A stretch of DNA of 26,722 bases from Stercoripulliclostridium_A sp964480195 (GCA_964480195.1 CAYZOJ010000019.1:1-26722); one strand, 5' to 3'. Counted from the stretch's first letter, positions 8,880 through 16,917 are shown. The notes: generated from the letters alone by a model not told the origin. Translations and numbers: made by a program.

Positions 8880-8952
8880 TGTTTTTATCTCCTTATTGCT
8901 TATCGTTTTATTATTTGGTGCGTTCGTTTTACCGTAACGCTTTGTTTTTTAT

Positions 8953-9522
8953 TTAACCGGCTACCTTTACCATTGCGTAACGCAAAACCTTTCCGTTGCG
9001 CGTGTAGCCTTTTTGGAGAACTTCCACTACCTTTCCCGCGTTATCCGCGTCTTCAACCTGCATTACCGCATTGTGAAGATTCGGATCGAATTCGGCGCCT
9101 TGTGCTTCGATTTCCTTTACGCCGTACTTGGCAAATACATCGAGTATCATCTTTTTTATGAGCTCGACTCCTGCCTTTGACGCTTCGTCGGTTATCATCG
9201 CAAGCGCTCTGTCCACGCTATCGAGTATCGGAAGCATTGCGACTATCATCTCGCTACCGCCGTCCTGACGCGCCGTCTTGACGGCTTCCGCATTGCGCTT
9301 ACGGAAATTGTCGAATTCCGCTTGCAAACGCTGTAACATATCTCTGTATTCGTCCGCTTTCGCCTGCGCCTCCGCTACGGGATCGCGTACTTCGACCGCT
9401 TGTTCGGAAGTTTCGTCCGTCGCTTCGCTTACTTGCTCGGCTACTTCGTCCGCTACTTCCGCTTGCTCTGTCGTTTCCGCGGTTTCGTTTTCGTCGATTC
9501 GTTTTTTGTTAGTCTTCGACAT
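8953..9522 (-). CDS. grpE: Nucleotide exchange factor GrpE
   Basis: A 189-residue GrpE that releases ADP from DnaK. The first 50 or so residues are acidic and low in complexity (many Glu, Ala and Val), as in most GrpE tails. A long helix follows (about 50-105), and then the C-terminal beta domain, with the family stretch NLHNAVMQVED and the ending YAMVKVA. AAGGAG lies 6 nt before the ATG, which sits inside the last codons of hrcA (14-nt overlap). It is the second gene of the heat-shock operon. Confidence 0.96.
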   Translation of the reverse strand: MSKTNKKRIDENETAETTEQAEVADEVAEQVSEATDETSEQAVEVRDPVAEAQAKADEYRDMLQRLQAEFDNFRKRNAEAVKTARQDGGSEMIVAMLPILDSVDRALAMITDEASKAGVELIKKMILDVFAKYGVKEIEAQGAEFDPNLHNAVMQVEDADNAGKVVEVLQKGYTRNGKVLRYAMVKVAG

Positions 9523-10552
9523 CGTTTTCTCCTTTTTTATTATCTACTATATTTCCTATCGTCTTGCTGATATACGAGAGTACCGACATTACTTTGGCAT
9601 AATCCATACGCTCGGGTCCGATAACTCCCGCATGCCCTATCTCGGTACCGTTTACGGAGTATCTCGCTGTGATTATCGCGCATTTGTCCATGCCGGCGGT
9701 TTCTTCCTTGCCGATTTTTACGTTGAATTCGATGTCTTCGGACGCGTCTACCAACGCCGCAACCGCGCTCTTGTTGTCGATAACCGATAAAAAGTGCCTT
9801 GCGCTGTCGATGTCCGCTTCGGGATAGTCAAGCATCTTGCTCTCGCCTTCCATAAAGACGTCTTCTTCCGTCGTCGCCGCGAACGCTTTGAGTATCGCTA
9901 TGACGTTATCGAATAACTCTCTGAATTCCCTGAGTTCCTTTTGAACGAGTACGTCCGAATCGCGTAAATCGCCAATCCTCTTGCCGGCGAATATCTTGTT
10001 GATAAGTAGCGACGCGCTCGAAACGAATTCTTCGTCTACGATATTGTTGTTTAAGGTTATCACTTTATCCTTAATAATTCCGGAATCCGTGATGATTATA
10101 ACAAGTGCGCTGTGCTCGTCGAGTCCGACAAGCTTTATCTGCTTGATAAGCACCTTTTTGATGTTCTTGATAACTATAACCGACGTATAGTTGGTAACGT
10201 CGCTAATTACCTTGGCGGTGGTCTTGACGATGTCTTCTACCGCGTTGAACTTTGCAGAAAACGACGCGTCTATAAGATCGACGTCCCTTTTGCGGAGCGG
10301 GTGCTTGTCTACAAAATTTTCAACATAATACTTGTACGCTTTGGGAGTGGGCGTACGACCGGCGGAAGTGTGAGGCTGAATAAGATAGCCCATCTCTTCG
10401 AGAGCGGCAAGCTCCGAACGAATGGTGGCGGAACTTATAGAGGGGAAGTACTTGGACTGTATACCGCCCGACGATACGGGCTGTGCGTCGCGTATATACT
10501 CCTCTACGAGTGCTTTTAATATATTGCGTTTGCGTTCCGATAACTTATTCAT
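9509..10552 (-). CDS. hrcA: Heat-inducible transcription repressor HrcA
   Basis: A 347-residue repressor, the usual length, that binds CIRCE and shuts off class I heat-shock genes; it depends on the GroEL chaperonin to stay active. The N-terminal winged helix (about 1-75) shows the family stretches RKRNILKALVEEYI, SSATIRSELAALEEMGYL and PHTSAGRTPT. The GAF-like and dimerisation regions follow. It is the first gene after the perfect promoter and the CIRCE operator in the upstream spacer, so it should be autoregulated. GGGAG lies 6 nt before the ATG. Confidence 0.97.
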   Translation of the reverse strand: MNKLSERKRNILKALVEEYIRDAQPVSSGGIQSKYFPSISSATIRSELAALEEMGYLIQPHTSAGRTPTPKAYKYYVENFVDKHPLRKRDVDLIDASFSAKFNAVEDIVKTTAKVISDVTNYTSVIVIKNIKKVLIKQIKLVGLDEHSALVIIITDSGIIKDKVITLNNNIVDEEFVSSASLLINKIFAGKRIGDLRDSDVLVQKELREFRELFDNVIAILKAFAATTEEDVFMEGESKMLDYPEADIDSARHFLSVIDNKSAVAALVDASEDIEFNVKIGKEETAGMDKCAIITARYSVNGTEIGHAGVIGPERMDYAKVMSVLSYISKTIGNIVDNKKGENDVED

Positions 10553-10591
10553 TGTCTGCTCCCGTTGTTTGGCACTTGCTTGCGCCTTTTG

Positions 10592-10618
10592 TTAGCACTC
10601 GTATCTTTCGATTGCTAA
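10592..10618 (-). promoter_or_regulatory. CIRCE operator for HrcA
   Basis: In the direction of transcription the site reads TTAGCAATC, nine bases, then GAGTGCTAA. The consensus is TTAGCACTC-N9-GAGTGCTAA, so 17 of 18 arm positions match and the spacing is exact. The single mismatch (A for C) is in the promoter-proximal arm. It lies 4 nt downstream of the -10 box, so it should cover the start site and the first transcribed bases, and bound HrcA would block RNA polymerase. hrcA begins 39 nt downstream. Confidence 0.97.
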
Positions 10619-10622
10619 ACAT

Positions 10623-10651
10623 ATTATATGCGTAAGTATGCCTCTTGTCAA
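10623..10651 (-). promoter_or_regulatory. Consensus vegetative promoter of the hrcA-grpE-dnaK-dnaJ operon
   Basis: On the minus strand TTGACA (10646-10651) is followed after exactly 17 nt by TATAAT (10623-10628). Both hexamers are perfect matches to the housekeeping sigma-factor consensus. The predicted start is near 10616, inside the CIRCE site, giving a leader of about 64 nt before the hrcA ATG. A very strong promoter held down by an operator at the start site is typical of HrcA control. Confidence 0.95.
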
Positions 10652-10652
10652 T

Positions 10653-10688
10653 CGGTTTATACAAAAAAATCAAAAATTTTTTCTATTG
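10653..10688 (-). promoter_or_regulatory. A/T-rich stretch upstream of the -35 box, possible UP element
   Basis: Directly upstream of the TTGACA box lies an almost pure A/T region with phased runs (AAAAAA, TTTTT, TTTTTTT on the minus strand). Its position, about -38 to -75, is where the alpha subunits of RNA polymerase contact UP elements. The reading as an UP element is inference from composition and position only. Confidence 0.5.
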
Positions 10689-10702
10689 TTCGTGTGTGCG
10701 CC

Positions 10703-10728
10703 TTGCGTGCGCGAAGTGCGCTACGCAA
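10703..10728. terminator. GC-rich hairpin in the hemW-hrcA spacer, possible end of the lepA-hemW transcript
   Basis: A 10-bp stem (TTGCGTGCGC pairing with GCGC-ACGCAA across one bulged T at 10722) encloses a 5-nt loop (10713-10717). It begins about 60 nt past the hemW stop codon and lies upstream of the heat-shock promoter. No U run follows the stem directly on either strand; the nearest T-rich stretch on the minus strand is about 25 nt further on. It may be a weak terminator or an RNA-stabilising 3' hairpin. Confidence 0.35.
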
Positions 10729-10788
10729 ATGATAAAACAATTTACTTAAAACCGCGCCAGGCAAAAAATGTGGTTATGAAACAACTGG

Positions 10789-11898
10789 TTACGGTAAAAA
10801 TTCGCGCGCCACCGCGCTTTCTAAAAGCATTTTGTCCTTAGCTATGAAAATTCTTCCGTCCGCCCGTTCGAGTACCGGCTCGAGTCTTTTGAGTGCTTCG
10901 GCATAAACGGATTCAAAATCTATTCGGAACTCCGCGTTTATCGCTTTGACGTCGATTCCGCCCGGCAATCTGAACCCGAGCATAATACGCTCGAACAACG
11001 CGGTATCGAAATCTATAACGCTAACCTCGGCACGATCTCGCCCGAAACGCTCGCCGGCGATGTATTTTTCTATACTATACGGATTATTGTATCTAAGGCT
11101 ACCGATAAAGCCGTGTGCCGAGCACCCGACTCCGATATACTCTTCCCTATTCCAGTACTTCAAATTGTGTTTGCTTTCGTAACCCGGAATTGCAAAATTG
11201 CTGATTTCGTACCTTTTAAGCCCTAAGCTTTCCGCAATGCCGTAAACGGCATCGTACATATCGACGGTCAAATCGTCGTCGGGAAGAACTATCTCTCCGC
11301 GTTCGGCGCTCTTGTACATCGGAACGGTATCCGAAAGTTTTAGCATATACGCCGACAGGTGCTTAACCCGCGAACAAACCTCCTTTGTCGCATATATAAC
11401 GTCGTCGACGGTTTGTCCCGGTAGTCCGAGCATTAAATCGGCAGATATATTATCAAAAGTACAACTCAATTCGTCGAGTTTTTTGAGAGCTTCCGTCGCG
11501 TTATGTCGTCTGCCTATCGCTCTGAGTACATCGTCGTTCAACGACTGCACGCCGAGGCTTATACGATTTATGCCCATCGAACGATACTCTTTTACATAAT
11601 TACAAGAGCAAGGATTGGCTTCCATTGTAAATTCCTTGACGGCATTACCGAAATTCAAATAAACAGCTTCTACGATTTTTTCTATTAGAAACGGGGGTAG
11701 TACGCTCGGCGTACCGCCCCCGATATAAACGGTGTCTGCGGAAGTCGGATAGTTATCTCCGATTTCCTTGATTTCCTCCACTACCGAATTTACATATCTT
11801 TCCATCAATTCCGTATCCTTGGCAACGGAATAGAAGTCACAATATGTACATTTTGAATAGCAAAAAGGTATGTGTACGTATACGCCCTTAGTCGTCAT
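10789..11898 (-). CDS. hemW: Radical-SAM heme chaperone HemW
   Basis: A 369-residue radical-SAM protein of the HemW type, a heme-binding protein thought to deliver heme to respiratory proteins, often labelled as coproporphyrinogen oxidase HemN. The cluster motif CxxxCxxC is C13, C17 and C20 in IPFCYSKCTYCDF; the absence of a further Cys two residues later separates HemW from true HemN. GGGTPS (60-65) is the SAM-binding motif. The frame is open for 46 more codons upstream, but these lie inside lepA and do not resemble the family, so the start is the ATG at 11896-11898. It overlaps lepA by 11 nt and has no clear Shine-Dalgarno sequence. lepA-hemW-hrcA order is standard in Firmicutes. Confidence 0.93.
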   Translation of the reverse strand: MTTKGVYVHIPFCYSKCTYCDFYSVAKDTELMERYVNSVVEEIKEIGDNYPTSADTVYIGGGTPSVLPPFLIEKIVEAVYLNFGNAVKEFTMEANPCSCNYVKEYRSMGINRISLGVQSLNDDVLRAIGRRHNATEALKKLDELSCTFDNISADLMLGLPGQTVDDVIYATKEVCSRVKHLSAYMLKLSDTVPMYKSAERGEIVLPDDDLTVDMYDAVYGIAESLGLKRYEISNFAIPGYESKHNLKYWNREEYIGVGCSAHGFIGSLRYNNPYSIEKYIAGERFGRDRAEVSVIDFDTALFERIMLGFRLPGGIDVKAINAEFRIDFESVYAEALKRLEPVLERADGRIFIAKDKMLLESAVAREFLP

Positions 11899-13696
11899 CG
11901 TCGAATTTAAGAATAGACATAAAGGCTTCGGACGGGATTGCCACGCTACCGAATTGGCGCATACGCTTCTTGCCCTCTTTCTGCTTTTCGAGTAGCTTCT
12001 TCTTACGCGTGATGTCACCGCCGTAACACTTTGCAAGAACGTCTTTACGTAATGCCTTAACGGTTTCGCGCGCTATTATCTTCGAGCCGATTGCCGCCTG
12101 AATCGGTATTTCAAACATCTGACGAGGTATGACATCCTTTAGTCTTTCGGCAATCCTCCTACCTCTCGCATAGGCTTTGTCGCGGTGAACGATTAGCGAC
12201 AACGCGTCGCAAGGCTCGCCGTTTAATAAGAAATCGAGTTTGACGAGATCGTCGGCGTTGTATCCGTCGAGCTCGTATTCGAGGCTTGCATAACCTCTCG
12301 TCCTCGATTTAAGAGCGTCGAAAAAGTCATAAATGATTTCGGCAAGCGGTATTTTATAGTCTATCTTCACTCTCGACGTGTCGAGATAAGTAAGCGTTAC
12401 GAATACGCCCCGCTTTTCCTGACAGAGGTCCATAATGGATCCGACGTACTCGGGCGGTGTATATATGCTTGCCGATACTATCGGTTCCAAAATCTCTTCG
12501 ATTTCCGCGGGGTTCGGAAGGTGCGACGGGTTGTCGACGTCGATGACTTCTCCGCTTAACTTCTTTACCTTATAGCTGACGCTCGGTGCGGTCGTTACGA
12601 GATCGAGGTCGAATTCGCGTTCCAAACGCTCCTCGATAACTTCCATATGCAAAAGTCCGAGGAAGCCCGCGCGGAATCCGTAACCGAGAGCACCCGACGT
12701 TTCGGGTTCGTACAAGAGAGCGGCGTCGTTAAGATTTAACTTATCCATCGCCTCGCGAAGGTCGTTATACTTGGAGCCGTCCGCCGGATATATTCCCGCA
12801 AAAACCATCGGCAATACTTTTTTGTAGCCTTTGAGCGGTTCAGGCGCGCTTCTCTCGACAGCCGTTATAGTGTCGCCGACAGCCGTGTCCTTGACGTTCT
12901 TTATGCTCGCCGCAATATAGCCGACGTCACCGGCACGTAAAACGTCTACCGCTTGCATATTCGGGGTGAAAATTCCGACTTCCGTGCAATCGAACTCTTT
13001 GCCGGTAGCCATCATTCTTATACGGTCACCCGCTTTTATCTCACCGTCAACAATCCTTACGTTGCAAATTGCGCCTTTGTAGTTGTCGTAAAGGCTATCG
13101 AATATCAACGCGCGAAGCGGTGCATCGGGATCTCCCGACGGGCAAGGCAGTTTTTCTATTACGGAATCGACTACTTCTTTTATGTTTATGCCTTCTTTTG
13201 CGCTTATTAACGGCGCGTCCGACGCGTCAAGACCGATTACGTCTTCGATTTCTTGTTTACAGCCGTCCGGATCCGCGGAAGCAAGGTCGATTTTATTGAT
13301 GACCGGTATAATTTCGAGGTCGTTATCTATGGCAAGATAGGCGTTCGTAAGCGTCTGCGCTTCGACACCTTGCGTTGCGTCAACTATCAATATCGCGCCT
13401 TCGCATGCGGCAAGAGATCTCGACACTTCGTATGTAAAGTCGACGTGCCCGGGAGTATCTATAAGATTAAGCGTGTACTCTTCGCCGTTGTGCGTATACT
13501 TCATGGTTACCGGGGTAAGCTTTATGGTTATACCGCGCTCGCGCTCGATATCCATACTGTCCAAGAGCTGTTCTTTCATCTCCCGACGGCTTACCGTATC
13601 GGTTATCTCCATGATTCTATCGGCAAGAGTGCTCTTACCGTGATCTATATGCGCAACTATGCAAAAATTTCTGATTTTGCTCTGTCTTTCGTCCAT
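11888..13696 (-). CDS. lepA: Elongation factor 4 (LepA) GTPase
   Basis: A 602-residue translational GTPase, the normal LepA length, linked to ribosome assembly, initiation and recovery from stalled or mis-translocated states. G1 is AHIDHGKST (15-23), G3 DTPGH (80-84) and G4 NKID (134-137). The EF-G-like domains and the LepA-specific C-terminal domain follow. The ATG is 12 nt after the nifU-like gene and I see no recognisable Shine-Dalgarno sequence in the spacer. The next gene, hemW, starts inside its last codons. Confidence 0.97.
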   Translation of the reverse strand: MDERQSKIRNFCIVAHIDHGKSTLADRIMEITDTVSRREMKEQLLDSMDIERERGITIKLTPVTMKYTHNGEEYTLNLIDTPGHVDFTYEVSRSLAACEGAILIVDATQGVEAQTLTNAYLAIDNDLEIIPVINKIDLASADPDGCKQEIEDVIGLDASDAPLISAKEGINIKEVVDSVIEKLPCPSGDPDAPLRALIFDSLYDNYKGAICNVRIVDGEIKAGDRIRMMATGKEFDCTEVGIFTPNMQAVDVLRAGDVGYIAASIKNVKDTAVGDTITAVERSAPEPLKGYKKVLPMVFAGIYPADGSKYNDLREAMDKLNLNDAALLYEPETSGALGYGFRAGFLGLLHMEVIEERLEREFDLDLVTTAPSVSYKVKKLSGEVIDVDNPSHLPNPAEIEEILEPIVSASIYTPPEYVGSIMDLCQEKRGVFVTLTYLDTSRVKIDYKIPLAEIIYDFFDALKSRTRGYASLEYELDGYNADDLVKLDFLLNGEPCDALSLIVHRDKAYARGRRIAERLKDVIPRQMFEIPIQAAIGSKIIARETVKALRKDVLAKCYGGDITRKKKLLEKQKEGKKRMRQFGSVAIPSEAFMSILKFDDDD

Positions 13697-13708
13697 TTGC
13701 GGATTTGA

Positions 13709-14077
13709 TTATTTGTTTCTGCTTCTGTAATCGTCGATAGCGGCGTGTATGGCTTCTTCGGCAAGCACCGAACAATGTATCTTTTGCGGAGGAAGTCCGC
13801 CGAGATAATCGACGACGTCCGCGTTACGTATGGCAAGAGCTTCTTCTATTGTCTTGCCCTTAACCATTTCGGTCGCTACGGACGCGGTTGCTATCGCCGC
13901 GGCGCATCCGAAAGTCTTAAACTTGGCGTCGGTAATAATGCCGTCTTCTATTCTAAGAAAAATCTTCATTATATCTCCGCACGAAGCGTTGCCTATCGTG
14001 CCGACACAACTCGGATTTTCCATTTCGCCCGCATTTTTGGGGTCGGAAAATACTTCCAAAACTTTATCGTTATACAT
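13709..14077 (-). CDS. NifU/IscU-type Fe-S cluster scaffold protein
   Basis: A 122-residue U-type scaffold on which Fe-S clusters are built before transfer to target proteins. The three conserved cluster cysteines are C33 (in ASCGD, with D35), C58 (in FGCAAAIA) and C102 (in IHCSV). Only the N-terminal NifU domain is present. The GCAAAIATASVATEM stretch is of the NifU/IscU type found in Clostridia rather than SufU of Bacillus. The start overlaps the cysteine desulfurase gene by 8 nt, so enzyme and scaffold are made together. AGGA lies 4 nt, and AAGGA 12 nt, before the ATG. The iscU and nifU names are both in use, so I leave the symbol empty. Confidence 0.94.
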   Translation of the reverse strand: MYNDKVLEVFSDPKNAGEMENPSCVGTIGNASCGDIMKIFLRIEDGIITDAKFKTFGCAAAIATASVATEMVKGKTIEEALAIRNADVVDYLGGLPPQKIHCSVLAEEAIHAAIDDYRSRNK

Positions 14078-15257
14078 ATGATCCTGTTCCTTTTTCCATA
14101 TTAAACAAAGGTGAAATCGAGCGGAGTTTCTCCACCGATTTTTTTAACACTTCGAATGTGTAATCCATATCTTCTTCCGTTGTATCTCTGCCGAGGCTGA
14201 AGCGTATGGAGCTATGCGCAAGCTCTTCCGGGACACCCAACGCCAAAATGACGTGTGAGGGTTCGAGAGAGCCCGACGAGCAGGCTGAACCGCTACTTAC
14301 GGCAATGCCTGCAAGATCTAAATTTATCAATATACTTTCACCCTCGATATACGCAAAACTGAGGTTCGCGTTATTGGGGAGCCTATGCTCGGTTCCGCCG
14401 TTTAGGTATACAAAAGGTATTTCTTTGAGTACCCTTTCTACGAATTTATCGCGAAGCGCAGAGATTCTTGCGTTGTTTGTGTCCCTATCGCGATTCGCTA
14501 TTTCGAGCGCCTTTGCCATACCTACTATAAGCGGCGTATCCGTCGTACCCGCGCGTGCGCGACGCTCTTGATGACCGCCTGCGATGAGCCTATCGAGTTT
14601 GACGCCCGAACGAACGTACAAAACGCCGATGCCCTTGGGTCCGTGGAACTTGTGCGCGGACATCGAGAGCATATCTATATTAAGTTCCTCAACGTCGATT
14701 TTTTGAGAATCCATCGCCTGTACCGCATCGGTATGGAAATATATTCCCTCGTCGCGACAGAACTCGCCTATCTCTTTTATAGGTTGAATCGCGCCCATTT
14801 CGTTGTTCGCAAACATTACGGATACCAACAACGTGTCGTCGCGAACGGCTTTTTTGAGATCTTCGACACTCACTCTGCCGTCTTTGTCTACGGGTAAATA
14901 CGTTACTTCGACACCCTCTTTCTGCACGAGATAATCGAGAGTTTCCATTATCGCGGGGTGCTCGATCGCCGTCGTGATTATGTGCTTGCTCTTTGCCTTA
15001 GACGCTCTGACGACGCCTTTGAGCGCCCAGTTGTCCGACTCACTTCCGCCGGACGTAAAATATATCTCGCTCGAACGAGCGTTTATTATACGTGCAATCG
15101 TTTCTCTCGACGCGTCTACCGCTTTGAGAGCCTCGCGCCCGTAGGTGTGGAGTGAACTCGGGTTACCGAATTGCTCCGTAAAATACGGCAACATCGCCTC
15201 GAACGCCTCTTTGTCGAGTGCTGTCGTCGCCGAATTGTCCAAATAAACTTTCTTCAT
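14070..15257 (-). CDS. Cysteine desulfurase, IscS/NifS family
   Basis: A 395-residue PLP enzyme that removes sulfur from cysteine for Fe-S assembly and probably for tRNA thiolation. Motifs in order: YLDNSATT (5-12), H100 in EHPAIM, TDAVQ (176-180), the PLP lysine K203 in SAHKFHGPKG, and the catalytic C326 in SSGSACSSGS, the long flexible loop of group I enzymes. The RAGT segment is followed by TDTP instead of the usual ENVP-like residues, a minor change. It pairs with the adjacent scaffold gene. No iscR regulator lies upstream and no mnmA downstream, although both are common partners. The AAGG sequence before the ATG is weak and part of a 10-nt direct repeat. Confidence 0.95.
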   Translation of the reverse strand: MKKVYLDNSATTALDKEAFEAMLPYFTEQFGNPSSLHTYGREALKAVDASRETIARIINARSSEIYFTSGGSESDNWALKGVVRASKAKSKHIITTAIEHPAIMETLDYLVQKEGVEVTYLPVDKDGRVSVEDLKKAVRDDTLLVSVMFANNEMGAIQPIKEIGEFCRDEGIYFHTDAVQAMDSQKIDVEELNIDMLSMSAHKFHGPKGIGVLYVRSGVKLDRLIAGGHQERRARAGTTDTPLIVGMAKALEIANRDRDTNNARISALRDKFVERVLKEIPFVYLNGGTEHRLPNNANLSFAYIEGESILINLDLAGIAVSSGSACSSGSLEPSHVILALGVPEELAHSSIRFSLGRDTTEEDMDYTFEVLKKSVEKLRSISPLFNMEKGTGSYV

Positions 15258-15279
15258 ATTTTGCCTTATATTTTGCCTT
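15258..15279. repeat. Tandem 10-nt repeat containing two SD-like AAGG sites before the cysteine desulfurase gene
   Basis: ATTTTGCCTT occurs at 15258-15267 and again at 15270-15279, a 12-nt period that fills the whole 21-nt glyA-iscS spacer. On the mRNA each copy is AAGGCAAAAT. The copy nearer the gene places AAGG 6 nt from the ATG, and the distal one overlaps the glyA stop. It may be a small local duplication of a ribosome binding site. Confidence 0.6.
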
Positions 15280-16532
15280 TACAGTATGTAGTCGTTTTGA
15301 TATAGAGGATATTTCGCGGTCAATTCGCGTATGCGCGCGCCGGACCTCTCGACTGCCTCTTCTTTGTTTTTGATGATGTCGGCTATACACTCGCCGATAA
15401 CGACCATTGCGTCCTCATCCATTCCGCGCGTGGTTACCGCGGGCGTGCCTATACGCAAACCGTTGGGGTCGAACGGACTCGCGTTATCGTTGGGTATGCT
15501 GTTTTTGTTTGCGGTAATGTTGGCGTCGTCAAGCATTCTTTCAAGCGCCTTGCCTCCGACTCCCGTACCTCTTAAATCGACAAGCATAAGATGATTGTCG
15601 GTTCCGTCCGAGAACAGCTTTATGCCGTTTGCTTTAAGCGTTTCGGCCAGTGCCTTTGCGTTTGCGACGACTCTCTTTTGATACTCTTTGAATTCGGGCG
15701 ACAGTGCCTCTTTGAACGCAGCCGCTTTTGCAGCAATAATATGCATAAGCGGTCCGCCCTGAGTTCCCGGGAATACGACTTTGTCTATGCGCTTGGCGAT
15801 GTCCCCATCGTTTGTGAGTATCATACCTCCGCGAGGTCCGCGCAACGTTTTGTGCGTGGTCGTCGTTACGACGTGGGCATACGGTATCGGACTCATATGA
15901 AGCCCGGTCGCGACAAGTCCCGCGATGTGCGCCATATCAACCATAAGGTAAGCTCCGACTTTATCCGCGATTTCACGGAAACGCTTAAAGTCGATTGCTC
16001 TCGGATACGCGCTCGCGCCCGCAACGATGAGTTTCACGTTGTTCTCGCGCGCTATGCGCTCGACTTCGGAATAATCTATGTAACCGTTTTCATCCACGCC
16101 GTACGAAACGAACTTATAGGTCTTTCCGCTGAAATTAACGGGACTGCCGTGCGTTAAGTGTCCGCCTGCGCCGAGGTCCATACCGAGAACGGTGTCGCCC
16201 TCGTTTATAAGAGCCTTATACGCCTGCATATTCGCACTGCTACCGGAATGGGGCTGAACGTTTGCGTATGCGACATCGAAAAGTTTCTTTGCGCGCTCGC
16301 GTGCAAGATCCTCTATTACGTCTACGTTTACGCAACCGCCGTAATATCTTTTGCCCGGATAGCCTTCTGCATATTTATTGGTCAAATGGGTGCCCGCAAC
16401 CGTCATTACGGGCAACGAAACGAAGTTTTCGCTGGCAATGAGCTCAACGTTGTCGCGTTGACGGTTGAGCTCTTTTACCATCGCTTCGTAAAGTTCCGGA
16501 TCGGAATTTTTAACGGGAATCAAATCTATCAT
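15279..16532 (-). CDS. glyA: Serine hydroxymethyltransferase
   Basis: A 417-residue PLP enzyme that converts serine and tetrahydrofolate into glycine and 5,10-methylene-THF, the main one-carbon source. Family motifs include LIASENFVS (31-39), EGYPGKRYYGG (56-66), the VDMAHIAGL aspartate region (198-206) and the PLP lysine K228 in TTTTHKTLRGPRGG. The length is the normal bacterial one. A GGAGG site lies 6 nt before the ATG, inside the end of trxA, and only one base separates the two genes. Confidence 0.98.
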   Translation of the reverse strand: MIDLIPVKNSDPELYEAMVKELNRQRDNVELIASENFVSLPVMTVAGTHLTNKYAEGYPGKRYYGGCVNVDVIEDLARERAKKLFDVAYANVQPHSGSSANMQAYKALINEGDTVLGMDLGAGGHLTHGSPVNFSGKTYKFVSYGVDENGYIDYSEVERIARENNVKLIVAGASAYPRAIDFKRFREIADKVGAYLMVDMAHIAGLVATGLHMSPIPYAHVVTTTTHKTLRGPRGGMILTNDGDIAKRIDKVVFPGTQGGPLMHIIAAKAAAFKEALSPEFKEYQKRVVANAKALAETLKANGIKLFSDGTDNHLMLVDLRGTGVGGKALERMLDDANITANKNSIPNDNASPFDPNGLRIGTPAVTTRGMDEDAMVVIGECIADIIKNKEEAVERSGARIRELTAKYPLYQNDYIL

Positions 16533-16533
16533 A

Positions 16534-16857
16534 TTATGCCTCCGTGTACTTGTTGAGAACCTCTTTTATCTGTTCTTCGGTCTTTACGCCGACACTCTTT
16601 TCGACAAGTTCGCCGTTTTTGAAGAACAGTAACGTCGGTATGCTGACGATTCCATAACGATCTGTCAAGTCTTCGTTTACGTCAACGTTGACTTTGGCTA
16701 CGGCGTATTTGCCGTCGGCTTCCTCCGAGAGTTTTTCGACCGTCGGCATAAGCATTCTGCAAGGACCGCACCAGTTCGCCCAAAAGTCAGCCATTACAAC
16801 CTTTTCGCTTGCGATAAGGTTATCGAATTCGGTTACGTCGTTAATGATAATTTCCAT
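16534..16857 (-). CDS. trxA: Thioredoxin
   Basis: A single-domain cytoplasmic thioredoxin of 107 residues. The active site is WCGPC (29-33), preceded by VMADFWA, and the cis-proline region reads VSIPTLLFFKNG. There is no signal peptide. It has a strong AGGAGG site 5 nt before the ATG and a 75-nt spacer upstream, the largest within the comM-to-hemW stretch, so it may begin a transcript of its own. No thioredoxin reductase gene is nearby. Confidence 0.97.
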   Translation of the reverse strand: MEIIINDVTEFDNLIASEKVVMADFWANWCGPCRMLMPTVEKLSEEADGKYAVAKVNVDVNEDLTDRYGIVSIPTLLFFKNGELVEKSVGVKTEEQIKEVLNKYTEA

Positions 16858-16886
16858 TTGAACCTCCTCGGGTATATCGTTTTTTG

Positions 16887-16917
16887 ACCGTTTATAAATA
16901 TGTAGTTTTACCGTTTA
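16887..16917. repeat. Direct repeat in the aspS-trxA spacer
   Basis: The octamer ACCGTTTA occurs at 16887-16894 and 16910-16917, each copy preceded by a run of T, with a 23-bp period. It lies in the 75-nt spacer before trxA (16858-16932). That spacer holds no convincing terminator, and only a poor promoter candidate on the minus strand (TTGATT, 17 nt, TATTTA). The pair could be an operator or chance. Confidence 0.35.

Noticed and set aside
8880..8952. A second CIRCE or promoter before dnaK
   Set aside because: The 73-nt spacer has no TTAGCACTC-like arm and no convincing -35/-10 pair; it carries only the dnaK ribosome binding site.
8031..9161. A 376-codon open frame on the plus strand opposite dnaK and grpE
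   Set aside because: It is fully antisense to two well-supported genes and resembles no family I know. Long antisense frames over dnaK are a known artefact of codon use, since the genes here use few codons (TTA, CTA, TCA) whose complement is a stop.
10638..10841. A 67-codon plus-strand frame across the hemW-hrcA spacer
   Set aside because: It lacks a ribosome binding site and family features, and it covers the promoter region and the antisense of hemW.
11899..12036. A longer hemW start giving 46 extra N-terminal residues
   Set aside because: The extra part lies inside lepA, is basic and not family-like, and the family begins directly at the later ATG.
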